64,000 bases of DNA from positions 41,312,862-41,376,861 of the forward strand of contig CM070508.1 of the NCBI GenBank assembly GCA_036346375.1, given 5' to 3'. The stretch is from Guadua angustifolia (lineage: Eukaryota; Streptophyta; Magnoliopsida; Poales; Poaceae). The translations under genes and the position numbers were made by a program. Positions 1 to 10,593 of the stretch are shown here, in pieces (positions within the stretch are counted from its first letter, which is position 1; the number at the start of each line of letters is the position of its first letter). Below the pieces are notes generated by a model, which did no database searches, had not been told where the DNA came from, and saw nothing but the letters and a program-made list of their open reading frames with translations.

Positions 1-132
1 TGATCCGTGGAAATTTTGAGGGCGTTTTCCTTTGCCAGAAGACTTGCCCTTGACCCCACCAGTATGCCCGGACCCGCATGGGCGCCGCCTAGAACCCGAC
101 AATCGTAGTTTAACTCTTTTTGCAGGATGTTA
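1..132. other. Unassigned left edge
   Basis: No complete gene. On the minus strand a short basic frame containing GGVKGKSSGKGKRPQNFHG runs off the window edge. It could be the tail of a nucleic-acid-binding protein or of a retroelement gag, but it is too short to assign. A TTTTTGCAG acceptor-like site lies just before the inverted-repeat unit that follows. Confidence 0.25.
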
Positions 133-429
133 TGTGAAATAGTATGGCCTATGTGTATGTGATGCATGTAATTTTTACATGGCCTGTGTGCCGTGTCAAG
201 CCATAAGGCTATTTCATTATCAAAGTTGTATAACAGCCTGCGTGTCAACTTGTGATGTTTGAAATCTTCATGTAAATTTCTTTATCAAAGCTGTAAGGAG
301 TTGCATCTACAATGATGAAGATGATGGCAATCAAGCACGATGGCTAGGTGAACAATCAAGCAAGATGGCCAAGTGAATCAACAAGCATGATGATGAAGAT
401 CCTAATGCTAAAGGCCATACTATTTCACA
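133..429. repeat. 297-bp unit with perfect 18-bp terminal inverted repeats
   Basis: The sequence TGTGAAATAGTATGGCCT at 133-150 is exactly reverse-complemented at 412-429. The interior is non-coding and holds loosely repeated ATCAAGCA-A/CGATGGC motifs near 330-390. The size and perfect termini resemble a MITE, but no target-site duplication is visible (GGATGTTA on the left, GCTTAATC on the right), so the superfamily cannot be assigned. It could be an old MITE or a foldback structure. Confidence 0.5.
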
Positions 430-1112
430 GCTTAATCTTGATTTTCTGTGGATGTGTATTTAATCCTTGCTATTTTCTTTATGCTCATTGCATGTGATGC
501 TATGTTCATATTAGATATTGTTCATCCCTATAGTTAAAATTTTAAATCAAAATGTCCATCCAATTGTTGCACCTATCAAGAATTTAGATCATTATTGATA
601 TGACTGCCAAAGTAGTATATCAATGGCTATCTTAATAGATGATAGGGATGTGTTGGACGCATCACGCATAACAATGGTAGATTTAATCAAGCTATCAAAA
701 CAGTTTTGGACTTGAGGACATAAGTGGTTGGGATTTGATTTCAGTAATGAAGGAACAGATACAAGACAATTGGTGTCTAGGAAAACACACATGAGGCAGG
801 TTTCTTAATTGGCACCCAAAAACGGGAAGTGCTCCCTCCCTCATGTGAGCCCTAGGGGCAGGTTGACCTGGCCAAGAGTCAAGTTGATGGAGGCATTCAT
901 TACTTGTTTTCATACTCAACCAACAAGAGTTACATAAGATGTAATTAGCAAAGGTGTTGCTCACCTATGTCTTTAAATTTCTAGCAGTGATGCCAAAGCT
1001 CACTAGTGTTTGATGAATATGGATCTTGAATACTCACTATGTGTCTATTAAAGGGACATAAATTAGGAGTGTCTTTTATTAAAATGTTTAATGAAAGTAT
1101 TACATAAACATA
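430..1112. other. Non-coding stretch before copia I
   Basis: No convincing gene. The frames seen here are short, start at arbitrary codons and match no family I recognise. A copia leader would normally hold an LTR end and a TGGTATCAGAGC primer site, and neither is visible, so the 5' LTR of copia I appears lost or replaced. A pyrimidine-rich TTTTTGTTGTAG tract sits just before the likely gag ATG and could be a leader splice acceptor. Confidence 0.4.
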
Positions 1113-1148
1113 GTGCTTAGAAATTTTGCATGTTTTTGTTGTAGTTCA

Positions 1149-1990
1149 ATGGCACCTTCTACTCCTACTCCTGCTACGCCTGGTTTTGCTTTGAGATCAG
1201 TTTTGGAAAGGGAAAAACTTAATGGAACAAATTTTGTTGATTGGTATCGCAACCTGAGAATTGTTCTCAAGCATGAAAAGAAAGACTATATTCTAGAGAA
1301 TCCAATTCCTGATGAACCAGCCGAAAATGCTCCTCGCAATTTGAAGGTTGAATATGAAAAACATGTTAATGCTTCTGTAGAGGTCAGCTGTCTCATGCTT
1401 GTCACCATGGATTCTGAGCTTCAAAAGCAATATGAGGACCAGGATGCTTACAATATGATTGTGGGCTTGAAGGGCATGTTTGGGAATCAAGCAAGAGCTG
1501 AGAGGTATAGTATCTCAAAGCTTTTATTTGCTTGTAAGCTAGCTGAAGGCAGTCCGGTCAGCCCTCATGTGATCAAGATGATTGGTTACATTGGGAGATT
1601 GGAAAAACTTGAGTTTCCCCTTAGCCTCGGTTTGGCCACAGATGTTATTCTCCAGTCTCTACCTCAGAGCTTTGAGCCATTCATTATGAATTTTCAAATG
1701 AATAGCATGGAGAAGAGCCTAACCGAACTACATGGGATGCTCAAGGCTGCTGAAGAAAGCATTAAGAAAAAACTCAATCATGTGATGATGGTTCAGAAAA
1801 CAACTGCATTCAAAAGGAGGAAGGCTAAGGCTGGGGGAACAGGAAAGAGCAAGGGCAAGGGCAAGGCTCAAGATGAGATCGCAAGCCTTAAAACTAAGCT
1901 TTAGAAGCTTAAAGTTGGCCCTCAACCTGATACCCAATGCTTCTATTGCAAGAAATCAGGACATTGGAAACGGAACTGCGAAAAGTACCT
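1149..1990 (+). pseudogene. Copia I gag (nucleocapsid region), interrupted by a stop
   Basis: ATG at 1149 (MAPSTPTPATPGF) opens about 250 codons of copia-type gag. It includes LNGTNFVDWYRNLRIVL (DUF4219/UBN2-like start) and a lysine-rich tail. Gag packages element RNA in cytoplasmic virus-like particles. The frame hits TAG at 1902-1904. Past this stop the zinc knuckle CFYCKKSGHWKRNC (about 1939-1980) is still readable, so the stop separates the nucleic-acid-binding knuckle from the rest. A slightly longer frame begins at 1113, but its first codon is GTG. The ATG after the pyrimidine tract is the better start. Confidence 0.8.
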
Positions 1991-2012
1991 GACAGATAAG
2001 AAGAATGGAAAT

Positions 2013-5000
2013 GTGATTTCCACTTCAGGTATTAATGTTATAGAAATTAATCTTGCTACTTCTTCACTCAGCTCATGGGTATATGATACCGGTTCGGTTG
2101 CTCACATTTGCAATTCGATGCAGGGGCTGATAAAGAGTAGAGACTTGGCAAAAGGAGAAGTGGATCTTCGCGTGGGGAATAAAGCAAGAGTTGTTGGTCT
2201 TGCCGTTGGCACGTACCCATTGCATTTGCCTTCAGGATTAGTTTTAGAACTCAATAATTGTTATTTTGTTCCATCTTTGAGTAGAAACATTATTTCATCT
2301 TCTTGTTTGGAACATGAAGGTTATGATTTCAAAATAAAGAACTTTGTTTGTTCAATATTTTTGAATGATATGTATTATGATCGTTGCCCCATGGTGGATG
2401 GGTTGTACGTCCTTGAACTCGAAGAAAAACCTGTCTATAACATTAATGTAAAAAGGCATCGGCCTAATGATTTGAACCCTACCTTTTTATGGCATTGTCG
2501 CTTAGGTCACATAAATGAGAAGCGCATGAAGAAGCTCCATGGTGATGGAGTTCTAACCTCATTTGATTTTGAATCATTTGAAACATGTGAGTCTTGTTTA
2601 CTTGGCAAGATGACAAAAGCCCCTTTCACAGGTTTTAGTGAGAGAGCGAGTGAATTATTGGCCCTTGTACATACAGATGTATGTGGACCAATGAGCTCGA
2701 CTGCTAGGGGTGGGTTTCAGTACTTTATAACTTTTACCGATGACTTTAGTAGATATGGATATATCTATTTAATGAGGCATAAATCTGAAACTTTTGAAAG
2801 GTTCAAAGAGTTTCAAAACGAAGTACAAAATCAACTTGGCAAATCAATAAAACACTTACGATCAGATCGTGGTGGCGAATACTTGAGCCAAGAGTTTGGT
2901 GATCATCTAAAGCAATGTGGAATCGTTCCGCAGCTTACTCCGCTAGGAACGCCTCAATGGAATGGCGTGTCCGAATGACGAAACCGAACTTTGTTAGACA
3001 TGGTTCGGTCAATGATGAGCCAAACATATCTGCCATTATCCTTCTGGGGTTTCGCTCTAGAGACAGCTGCGTTCACTTTGAATAGCGTCCCATCAAAATC
3101 CGTTGAGAAGATGCCATATGAGATATGGACTGGGAGAAGACCCATGTTATCATTTCTCAAGATATGGGGATGTGAGGCTTATGTAAAACGTTACAATCAG
3201 ATAAACTCGCACCTAAATCAGAAAAATGCTTCTTTGTGGGGTATCCTAAAGAAACAAAAGGATATTACTTTTAGAAAAGAAACGAGAACAAAGTTTTTGT
3301 TGCTCGAAATGGTGTCTTTTTGGAGAAAGAGTTTCTTTCAAAAGAAATCAGTGGGAGTGATGTGTATCTCGAAGAAGTTCGAGAATCACATGAATATGTT
3401 CAAGCCACCACTAAACCTTCACAAGATGTACAAAGTGTTGTACAACCTGTGGAAGAGACACCAGCCCCACGTATGTCGGAGAGGCCGCGTCATGGGCCCA
3501 TAAGGTATGGGCATGACATATTATTGTTGGACAATGATGAGCCCACGACTTATGCAGAAGCAATGATGGACCCAAACTCCGAAAAATGGCTTGAAGCCAT
3601 GAGATCCGAAATTCAGTCCATGCATGACAATCAAGTTTGGAACTTGATTGATCCTCCTGATGGTGTAAAAACCATTGAATGCAAATGGATTTTCAAGAAG
3701 AAGATAGACGTGGATGGAAATGTTCAGATCTATAAGGCACGATTGGTGACAAAGGGTTTCAAACAAGTTCAAGGAGTTAACTATGATGAAACTTTCTCAC
3801 TGGTAGCCATGTTTAAGTCTGTCCAGATCATTTTAGCTATTGCTGCATATTTCGATTATGAAATATGGCAGATGGACGTCAAAATAGCTTTCCTTAATGG
3901 GAATCTATCTGAGGATGTATACATGATACAACCTGAAGGTTTTGTTGATCCTAAATATGCTAAAAGGGTATGCAAGCTTCAAAGATCCATTTATGGGTTA
4001 AAGCAAGCATCTCGGAGTTGGAACATTCGTTTTGATGAAGTAGTCAAAGGATTTGACTTTATCAAAAACGAAGAAGAGCCTTGTGTTTACAAGAAGGCCA
4101 GTGGGAGCGCACTTGTATTTCTGATTTTGTATGTGGATGACATATTATTGATCGGGAATGATATTTCTATGCTTGAAAATGTTAAGACTTCATTGAAAAG
4201 GAGTTTCTCAATGAAGGACTTGGGAGAAGCATGCTATATCTTGGGCATCAAAATCTATAGAGATAGATCAAAAAGGTTAATTGGATTAAGTCAGGAAACG
4301 TACATTGACAAGATATTGAAAAGGTTCAATATGCATGAATCCAAGAGAAGTTTCATGCCAATGTCACATGGCATCAGTCTCTACAAGAATCAGTGTCCTT
4401 CGACAACTGATGAGCGAGACAGGATGAGCAAGATTCCATATGCTTCAGCTATTGGGTCTATTATGTATGCCATGATATGCACGCGCCCAGATGTGTCATA
4501 TGCTCTAAGTGTTACGAGCAGATACGAAGCGGATCCTGGTGATAGTCATTGGATAGCCGTAAAATATATCCTGAAGTACTTGAGAAGAACTAAGGGTATG
4601 TTCCTAGTTTTTGGAGGTGAGGAAGAACTGGTTGCAAAGGGTTACACCGATGCAAGCTTCCAAACTAACAAAGATGATTTCCGATCACAATCCGGGTTTG
4701 TGTTTACACTAAATGGAGGAGCAGTAAGCTGGAAGAGTTCCAAACAAAACACGGTGGCCGACTCTACGACAGAAGCGGAGTACATTGTGGCTTCGGAGGC
4801 CACAAAGGAACCTGTGTGGATCAAGAAGTTTATCACAGAGCTTGGTGTGGTTGCTAGTGCCTCTAGTCCAATGGACATCTATTGTGATAATAGTGGTGCC
4901 ATTGCACAAGCTAAAGAGCCTAGATCTCATCAGAAATCTAAACACATACTCCGACGCTTTCACCTTATTCGCGAGATTGTGGATAGAGGTGACGTAAGAA

Positions 5001-5113
5001 TATGCAAAGTACATACGGAAGCCAATGTGGCCGATCCGTTGATAAAGCCACTGCCACAGCCTAAGCATGAGGCGCACACGAGGTCTATTGGTATTAGATA
5101 CTTAATTGATTGA
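2013..5113 (+). pseudogene. Copia I pol: protease, integrase, reverse transcriptase, RNase H
   Basis: Protease motif WVYDTGSVAHIC is near 2077-2112. The integrase zinc domain (HCRLGH...CESCLLGK) is at about 2493-2610. The integrase core shows HTDVCGPM, TDDFSRYGY and SDRGGEY at about 2668-2882. A TGA at 2976-2978 sits where relatives have Arg (GVSE*RNRTLLD), consistent with CGA to TGA. The same frame resumes at 2991 and a frameshift follows between about 3180 and 3320. Reverse transcriptase then runs with YVDDILLIG near 4129-4155. RNase H follows (YTDASF, STTEAEY, YCDNSGAI, KSKHI) and the frame stops at 5113. Apart from the stop and the shift the copy is well preserved. Confidence 0.9.
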
Positions 5114-5133
5114 CTCAAGTGCAAGTGGGAGAT

Positions 5134-5801
5134 TGTTAGTGTTATGCCCTTGAGGCAATCTTTTAGATGATTGTAACATGACTATGTTTATGAATAATAA
5201 TATGATTATTGGTCCAATGAATGTATATCATTGTATTGATCAACAAGTATGTGACTTGCTTATGAAGCTCTTTACTTATTGATGTAATTCAATAAATATC
5301 TTTGATCGGATATCATCGTATAGGACAACGATGAATAGATTAGCACATGTAGTGATTGATGATCATGCTTCATAGATCATGGGATATGGAGATATCATCT
5401 ATACATTGTGGACGCATGTTGAAGAACATGGGTTAGATAGACCCGCAATGGGACACTGTGAGAATGTTGCATTCTTATGTGTCATCAGTGTATCTCATAC
5501 ATAGTGGATGTATGATCCATAGACCCGAGATTGTCATATTCCCTACATGTGTAATAGTTTACCTTGAGGCTATCAAACACTACTTCCTAACCGGATAGTT
5601 ATAAAGGTAGCTTTCATGTTTATTATGAAACATGCAGAGGGAAGTGAGCAGTCAAGATGGAATTTGCCACTCCAATGAAACGGAGATATATAACAAGGCC
5701 ACTCGTGTGATATGATTAAGGAAGTGCATGGCCATGCCGTGATTGAGGAGTCAATCACATCTTATTAATATACCACGGATACGAGAGATGGATTGAATAA
5801 T
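5134..5801 (+). repeat. Copia I 3' LTR, left part
   Basis: Begins TGTTAGTGTTATGCCC directly after the polypurine tract and runs 668 bp to the ATAAT target site (5797-5801) of gypsy I. Repeated ATGATCATG/ATCATCG-type words are typical of copia U3. The rest of this LTR lies at 18086-18828, giving about 1.4 kb in total. Confidence 0.8.
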
Positions 5802-6237
5802 TGTAACAGCCCAATTTTCATTAATCCGGTAAGTGAGGCTTGTCGCGCTAACATCTTCCATAATCTCGCTGCATCCTCCTTAATTATAATCATACGAGTG
5901 TTAGGACATTCATCTTGCATAAAAGAGGGAGTTGCAAAACCCTGAACATCATTTTTCAAACTGCACACATGTTATTTTGCCTTAGTCGTTGACATGTGGG
6001 CCATATGAACAAGAGAGAGGAGTGAAGGCTGCACATACCTACCCTACTAGTTGCTACATTACTCACCCCTACCTATGTACATGACAAGTCAATGACACAT
6101 GGGACCTACCATTGCATAGAAAATTGTGGACTGCACATCCCTTCCATGACTTTTCTCACTCAAACCACCCATACCCACCCTTTTACCTACTCTATGACAT
6201 GTGGGACCTAGCCCCACATGTAAGGCATGAGTGGGCA

Positions 6238-6249
6238 GCCTATATAAGG
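6238..6249 (+). promoter_or_regulatory. TATA box of the gypsy I 5' LTR
   Basis: CCTATATAAGGC, followed by a pyrimidine-rich leader (TTTCTCCTCC). The identical context recurs in the 3' LTR at 15447-15458. The likely U3/R boundary lies about 30 bp downstream. Confidence 0.7.
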
Positions 6250-6649
6250 CCTAAACCTTGGTTTCTCCTCCTTTTTCTGCTCATTTGCACAGCCCCAACC
6301 CAGAAAACAGCAAGAGTGTTCTTCCTCACCTCTTGCCATTTCTCCCCACAAATCCCCTCCAAACTTGAGTTTTGGTTTGTGCATGCTATACCTTCTTGTA
6401 GCCAAGGTCAAGAGCTTCACATCCATCCAAATGGATTCTTGAAGCACTAAGTTTTGGGTGAGTGGCAATCGATTTTTCATTCCTCCTTGTTCTGAAATTT
6501 CTGCTCTTGTAACTCATTGCTATTTTCCCCATGGAATCCATCTTCACCCCTTGATTCGGGTCGGGTTTGTCGCAAAGAAGTTCGAGGAGGAGGGCTAGTG
6601 GTCGTTGCAAGCACGAGCAAAGGAAGGCATTGCCGTCTACGTGAGCTAG

Positions 6650-8763
6650 GAGGAGGTGAACTGTGAAGAACCGGCATTGCGACGTTTTCATCATCCACTC
6701 GCCGAAACCAACATCCACCTTGTGCAAAGGCAACCTTGTAGTGGTAAGTTTCTACCTTAGTCCATTCCATTAGAGCCCTAGTCCATCCCCGTGAAACCCT
6801 AGCTCATTGCTTGGAAGTGTAGAGGATAATAGACAAACCAGTTGTTCGAAATGAAACGCCAAATAATAGATCGAGATTTTACTCGGACATTCGAACACCT
6901 TCGGATACTCGAATGAAGTTCGGATAGTCCGACTAGGAGTTAGCTTGACGGCTGCATTGGCTAACCGAGAATGTCTGCTCGGACATTCCGAGGTACCACT
7001 CGGATACTCGAACCTACCTTCGGATACTCGAATCATATTTCGACATCCAAAGGAATTTCAACTTCATACCGAGAGGTCGGTTCGGACAATCCGAATGACA
7101 CTCGGATAGTCGAACCATTCGGACATTCCGAATGAAACTTCGGATAGTCCAACATAATTTCAATTCAGACCGAGAGGGTCCGCCGGATAGTCCGGTGAAA
7201 CTCGGATACTCGAACATAATTCAATAAAAGCTTTAAGACTTGAACTTTTAACGCAAAAACTCAATTAGTACTTTCATATTATGACTAGTACTACACATCA
7301 TGAGCATTTCATGCATCTTTTAATCATGTGCATCATTTGAATTCTTGATTTGGTGTTTATGGATTTGGATTTTCTCGTTAGGTGTTGACGTTTCGGAAGG
7401 CACCTCCGAGTACGACTACGCCTTCGAAATCAAGAACGAGCAGCAAGGCACTACTTTATTCCTTGACCACGATTGCTCCTACTATTTTGACAATTACATC
7501 TTGAATTATTTTACCGAATGCATGCTTACTTTCAATTACAATTATGTTTGGGTAGAAATTCGTAGCTATTACCACCTTGTGATGCCATCCCTTATCATAT
7601 TCTTTCCATGTTCCATTGTCGCCCTAGATGGTTGGTTTATTATTATTATATGGGTTCGTATGTAATTGCTTAGCCATGCTTAGAACATCGTTAGAAACCG
7701 CGATAGATGGACTTAATCCATCGATCGCAATGATTGAGAATTATTATGATAATGTTGATTTTAATTGTTGATTAATGAGTAGAGATATTGGTTAAGGACC
7801 CTAAGGATTAAATCTGGTGACGTCTTTTTGAGTAACTATCGTAGTAACCACACGCCGCTTATGGGACCGGCGTAACCAAGTACTTGTGTATGACTAGGGT
7901 ATGTAAACCATATGCACTCGAATTCCTTGAGCTTAGTAGAGCGTCAAGTAATGTCCGCCGAATTCCTTGGGCTTAGTGGAGCGCCAAGGAAGGTCCTCGA
8001 GTCCTCGAACTTTGTTGAGTTGGGGATCTCCAACAACGGTGTACTCCTTGATCCACACACACCGAGCAATCGGGCACGCGGGATCGAGGGTCACAATCAT
8101 CCGGATGGTTTAGATACACTACCATGCATACTGGAAAATGGTTTGTCACGTTCACCTCGGCCGGCACATCAAAGGAAATGTGTTAATAGCTTGGCTTACG
8201 AGCGTGACGTGTCGTGTGGGTAAAGTCGCACCTCTGCAGAGTTTAAACTATTCAATAGCCGTCCATGGTTAGGGACGATCTCTTGAATTGTCATCACTTT
8301 GGCGTAGTATTAAGGTCTTGGTAAGAATGGGATGGGAATGGGAAAAAGACATGAGTATTGGAGTACTCGTGTGTGTAGTCGAGACACAAGTATTGGAGTA
8401 CTTGTGTGCGTGTAGTCGAACATGAGCGATGGAACTCATGGTTCGGAGAATGCTTGAAGGCATGAGATAAATGTGATTATGATGATGTTATATGATGTAT
8501 TAGAATTTACAAATGTTTGCTAAATGCAATTCCTTTCAATCTATATTTGTTTACGATTGACTCCAAATATTGCTTTATGCTGAAATTGCCATTTTGCCTT
8601 CCTTTGATGTAGCAACCACATGTAGTTAGAAACCAGCATACAAATTATATTATTGTGCGAGTACACTCTTTGTACTCAATCGGATTGTCCACTTGCTGCA
8701 GGTGAGGATGAGGCACTGCCCGGGGACTTTTACCGGGCAGATTTCGACAATGCTAACGTTTAG
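6650..8763 (+). CDS. Predicted spliced acidic micro-ORF in the gypsy I 5' LTR
   Basis: Exon 0 (open frame 6650-6743) ends at G|GTAAGT. Exon 1 is 7382-7447 (66 bp) between CGTTAG and CAAG|GCACTA; it reads VDVSEGTSEYDYAFEIKNEQ. Exon 2 is 8702-8763 (62 bp) after CTGCAG; it reads EDEALPGDFYRADFDNANV and stops at TAG. All joins are in frame (exon 1 enters in phase 2, leaves in phase 1). Intron 1 would be 638 bp and intron 2 1254 bp with a GC-type donor. The product is strongly acidic with no known domain. No ATG precedes exon 1 in phase, and an in-frame TAG lies at 6647-6649, so the start is unresolved. Equivalent exons occur in gypsy II and III. This is an inference from sequence pattern only. 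Confidence 0.45.
6860..7215 (+). repeat. Array of palindromic CGGATAGTCCGA-type units, 5' LTR
   Basis: About ten imperfect palindromes of the form TCGGAxAxTCCGAA (for example CGGATAGTCCGA, CGGACATTCCGA, CGGATACTCGAA) are spaced by AT-rich linkers. The 3' LTR has a shorter set (16072-16198). The array lies in the intron between the leader exon and the first acidic mini-exon. Several units in this copy have lost one C (TCGAA for TCCGAA). Confidence 0.75.
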
Positions 8764-9103
8764 TCGCCGTTCTTGCCCCAGTTGGTTGCCTGAGGGTTTG
8801 GGGGCATGCCATGCTGGCCCTTTTGTTGTTTATCTTATGTTTTCCGCTGCTACTTGATGTAATAACTCTAAATATGTCGTTATGGACAGCAGTCCTACTT
8901 TTGGTATGTATTAACGTTTATGCTTCCGCTAATTATGTATGTGTTGTGATGTCAACTGTTGGATGAGAATGCTCGTGTTGGCGAACTATCCTGGGACCAA
9001 CACGGGTATAATCACGGGACGCCCGAGGTTCCCTTGATTTACTTGAGATATGCCATGCATTTGGGTGAATCAGTGGAGTCCCGGGGACGGTTCCCCACAG
9101 GCT

Positions 9104-9115
9104 TGGTATCAGAGC
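9104..9115 (+). other. Gypsy I primer-binding site (tRNA-iMet type)
   Basis: TGGTATCAGAGC, four bases after the CA end of the 5' LTR. It is complementary to the 3' end of initiator tRNA-Met, the usual plant retroelement primer. ATACTGACTGTAGG follows, and similar bases follow the PBS of gypsy II and the reverse PBS at 45892-45903. Confidence 0.9.
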
Positions 9116-9321
9116 CATACTGACTGTAGGTTAGAATGGCCATGCTACGACTAGATAGAGAGCGTTTTGAGTCAAAAGTTATTTTGCTATCAAATAATTT
9201 CAGAACTGATGGCCTTGTGCATTCCTTTATTTCTTACCCCTCTTAGTTCTGTATCTTACCCCTATGTTCATTTGATTGTGCAAACAAGTGTCTAACTCCT
9301 CTTATCCTTTCAACATGACAG

Positions 9322-10117
9322 ATGAGTTTTGGGCCATTGGTTTTGGTCACTCGCGCTGAAGATGTGGAGGGCTATCCTTCCCTCCTTAGGGATATGCTTT
9401 GGAGGGCCAACTTCACCTATGCACCAGAGTATGCGGTCTATGGTCGTGCTACAGGACCTGGATTTAGGACCTACACTGCCACGGTTCACATCATCGCTAG
9501 GATGGTGACGGGGAGCATTCCCTATCACTTTCAGGCGAGGGGGACGTCCGTGGGGATGGCCATTCAAGAGGTGGCATATGTTGCCATGTGCCATCTCCGT
9601 CATGATTTGTGGGAGCTGACATTACCTCCTTATCAATATTTCCCACAACGAGGATCGACGGATGAAGTCAACAGTGTCGCTGAAACCGAGATAGGAGAAG
9701 ATTCTTCAATTCGCCAGTTGTCGGGTTTGGTCCGTGCCTTGGACCGGGCTAATCGTTGCCTTGTCCATGAGCTGTGGGAGACTCGTGCCCGTCTCCATGA
9801 GGCAAAGGGCATCTCCACCAATTGCTCAGATTAACTTGGTGCCAAGGGACGCTTTGTATGGGCGCAACTCCACGACGCCACATGATGCAGCCCCACCTAT
9901 TTTTCAGTTTCCGCATGTGCCGGGGATAGAGACTGAGGACGTTGTGTCCAACACCGCGCGCATCAATTCGGGAGGTGTGATGCGTCGGCGTGCCCGGGAA
10001 TCTCCGGGGGTACCTAGGTTCTATATAGGATCACCCCAGCGTCTCACTAACCCCTTGGACCTCAAGACACGGATCGCGGATATCATCTTTGGATGTATTT
10101 CCCCATGGATTCCTTAG
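9322..10117 (+). pseudogene. Extra ORF between PBS and gag of gypsy I (unknown function), one frameshift
   Basis: ATG at 9322 opens 170 codons (MSFGPLVLVTRAEDVEGYPS...) that precede gag and match none of gag, protease, RT, RNase H or integrase. The first frame ends at 9834. An overlapping frame (about 9790-10117, with NLVPRDALYGRN and VPRFYIGSPQRL) looks like its continuation, so the ancestral protein was probably about 260 residues. Composition is mixed: an Arg/Glu-rich helical stretch (about residues 130-165, RANRCLVHELWETRARLHEA) may form a coiled coil. No signal peptide or membrane segment is evident. It is on the sense strand, so it is an additional ORF carried by the element and not an antisense env-like frame. 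Confidence 0.6.
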
Positions 10118-10593
10118 AGACATTTGAGTTTGTTCGCTGAACTAATTTAATTGATGTAATAGGCTACCTTATGAACCTATGCTAGCTCTTGTATTTGGAC
10201 TTGTCGCCTTTAGCTATCATTCTTGACCTACGGGTCGTGAACTTGTGCTATTGTATCGGGACCTTGTTATTTGCTTTCATGGATGATGTTGTGGCTTAAG
10301 AACCTTTTTATATTGATGTCTTTTGGAGTTGGTGCATGTTTTCTTGCTGCATACATGTAGAGTTTTAATTGTGTGATTTGCTGTCCGGATATTTTAAATT
10401 CAACATTGTGGTGGCTCTCCTGTTACTTGTTGCTTATTTGGTTTTGGCAACAGATGACGGAGTTACCACTGCTCCCAAGCTCAGCGTGACGCGAGGCCGC
10501 AATCCACCGGCTCCCAAGCAACTGAGGATCCAACTCAGGGGGTCACTCCTGACCACCCGGAGTCCTCGCATCGCCAAAATCAGCACCACCCTC
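10118..10593 (+). other. Spacer between the extra ORF and gag
   Basis: No gene of its own. ACAG followed by ATGACGGAGTTACC near 10450 may be the original gag start, because the sequence from there is rich in Pro and Gln codons in shifting frames up to the readable gag. This suggests small indels at the gag N-terminus. Confidence 0.4.

Larger units (their letters stand above)
5802..9099 (+). repeat. Gypsy I 5' LTR
   Basis: TGTAACAGCCC to TTCCCCACA. It contains a TATATAAGG promoter (6241-6249), a transcribed leader ending in a GTAAGT donor (6744), an array of CGGATAGTCCGA-type palindromes (about 6860-7215) and two acidic mini-exons (7382-7447, 8702-8763). It is about 230 bp longer than the 3' LTR, mainly because the palindrome array is expanded. 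It also shows many 1-2 base deletions relative to the 3' LTR at CC, GG and CG positions. Confidence 0.92.

Noticed and set aside
592..964. Two minus-strand open frames of 66 and 89 codons
   Set aside because: They overlap in different frames, have no motif or typical gene composition, and lie in unassigned DNA. Chance frames are the simpler reading.
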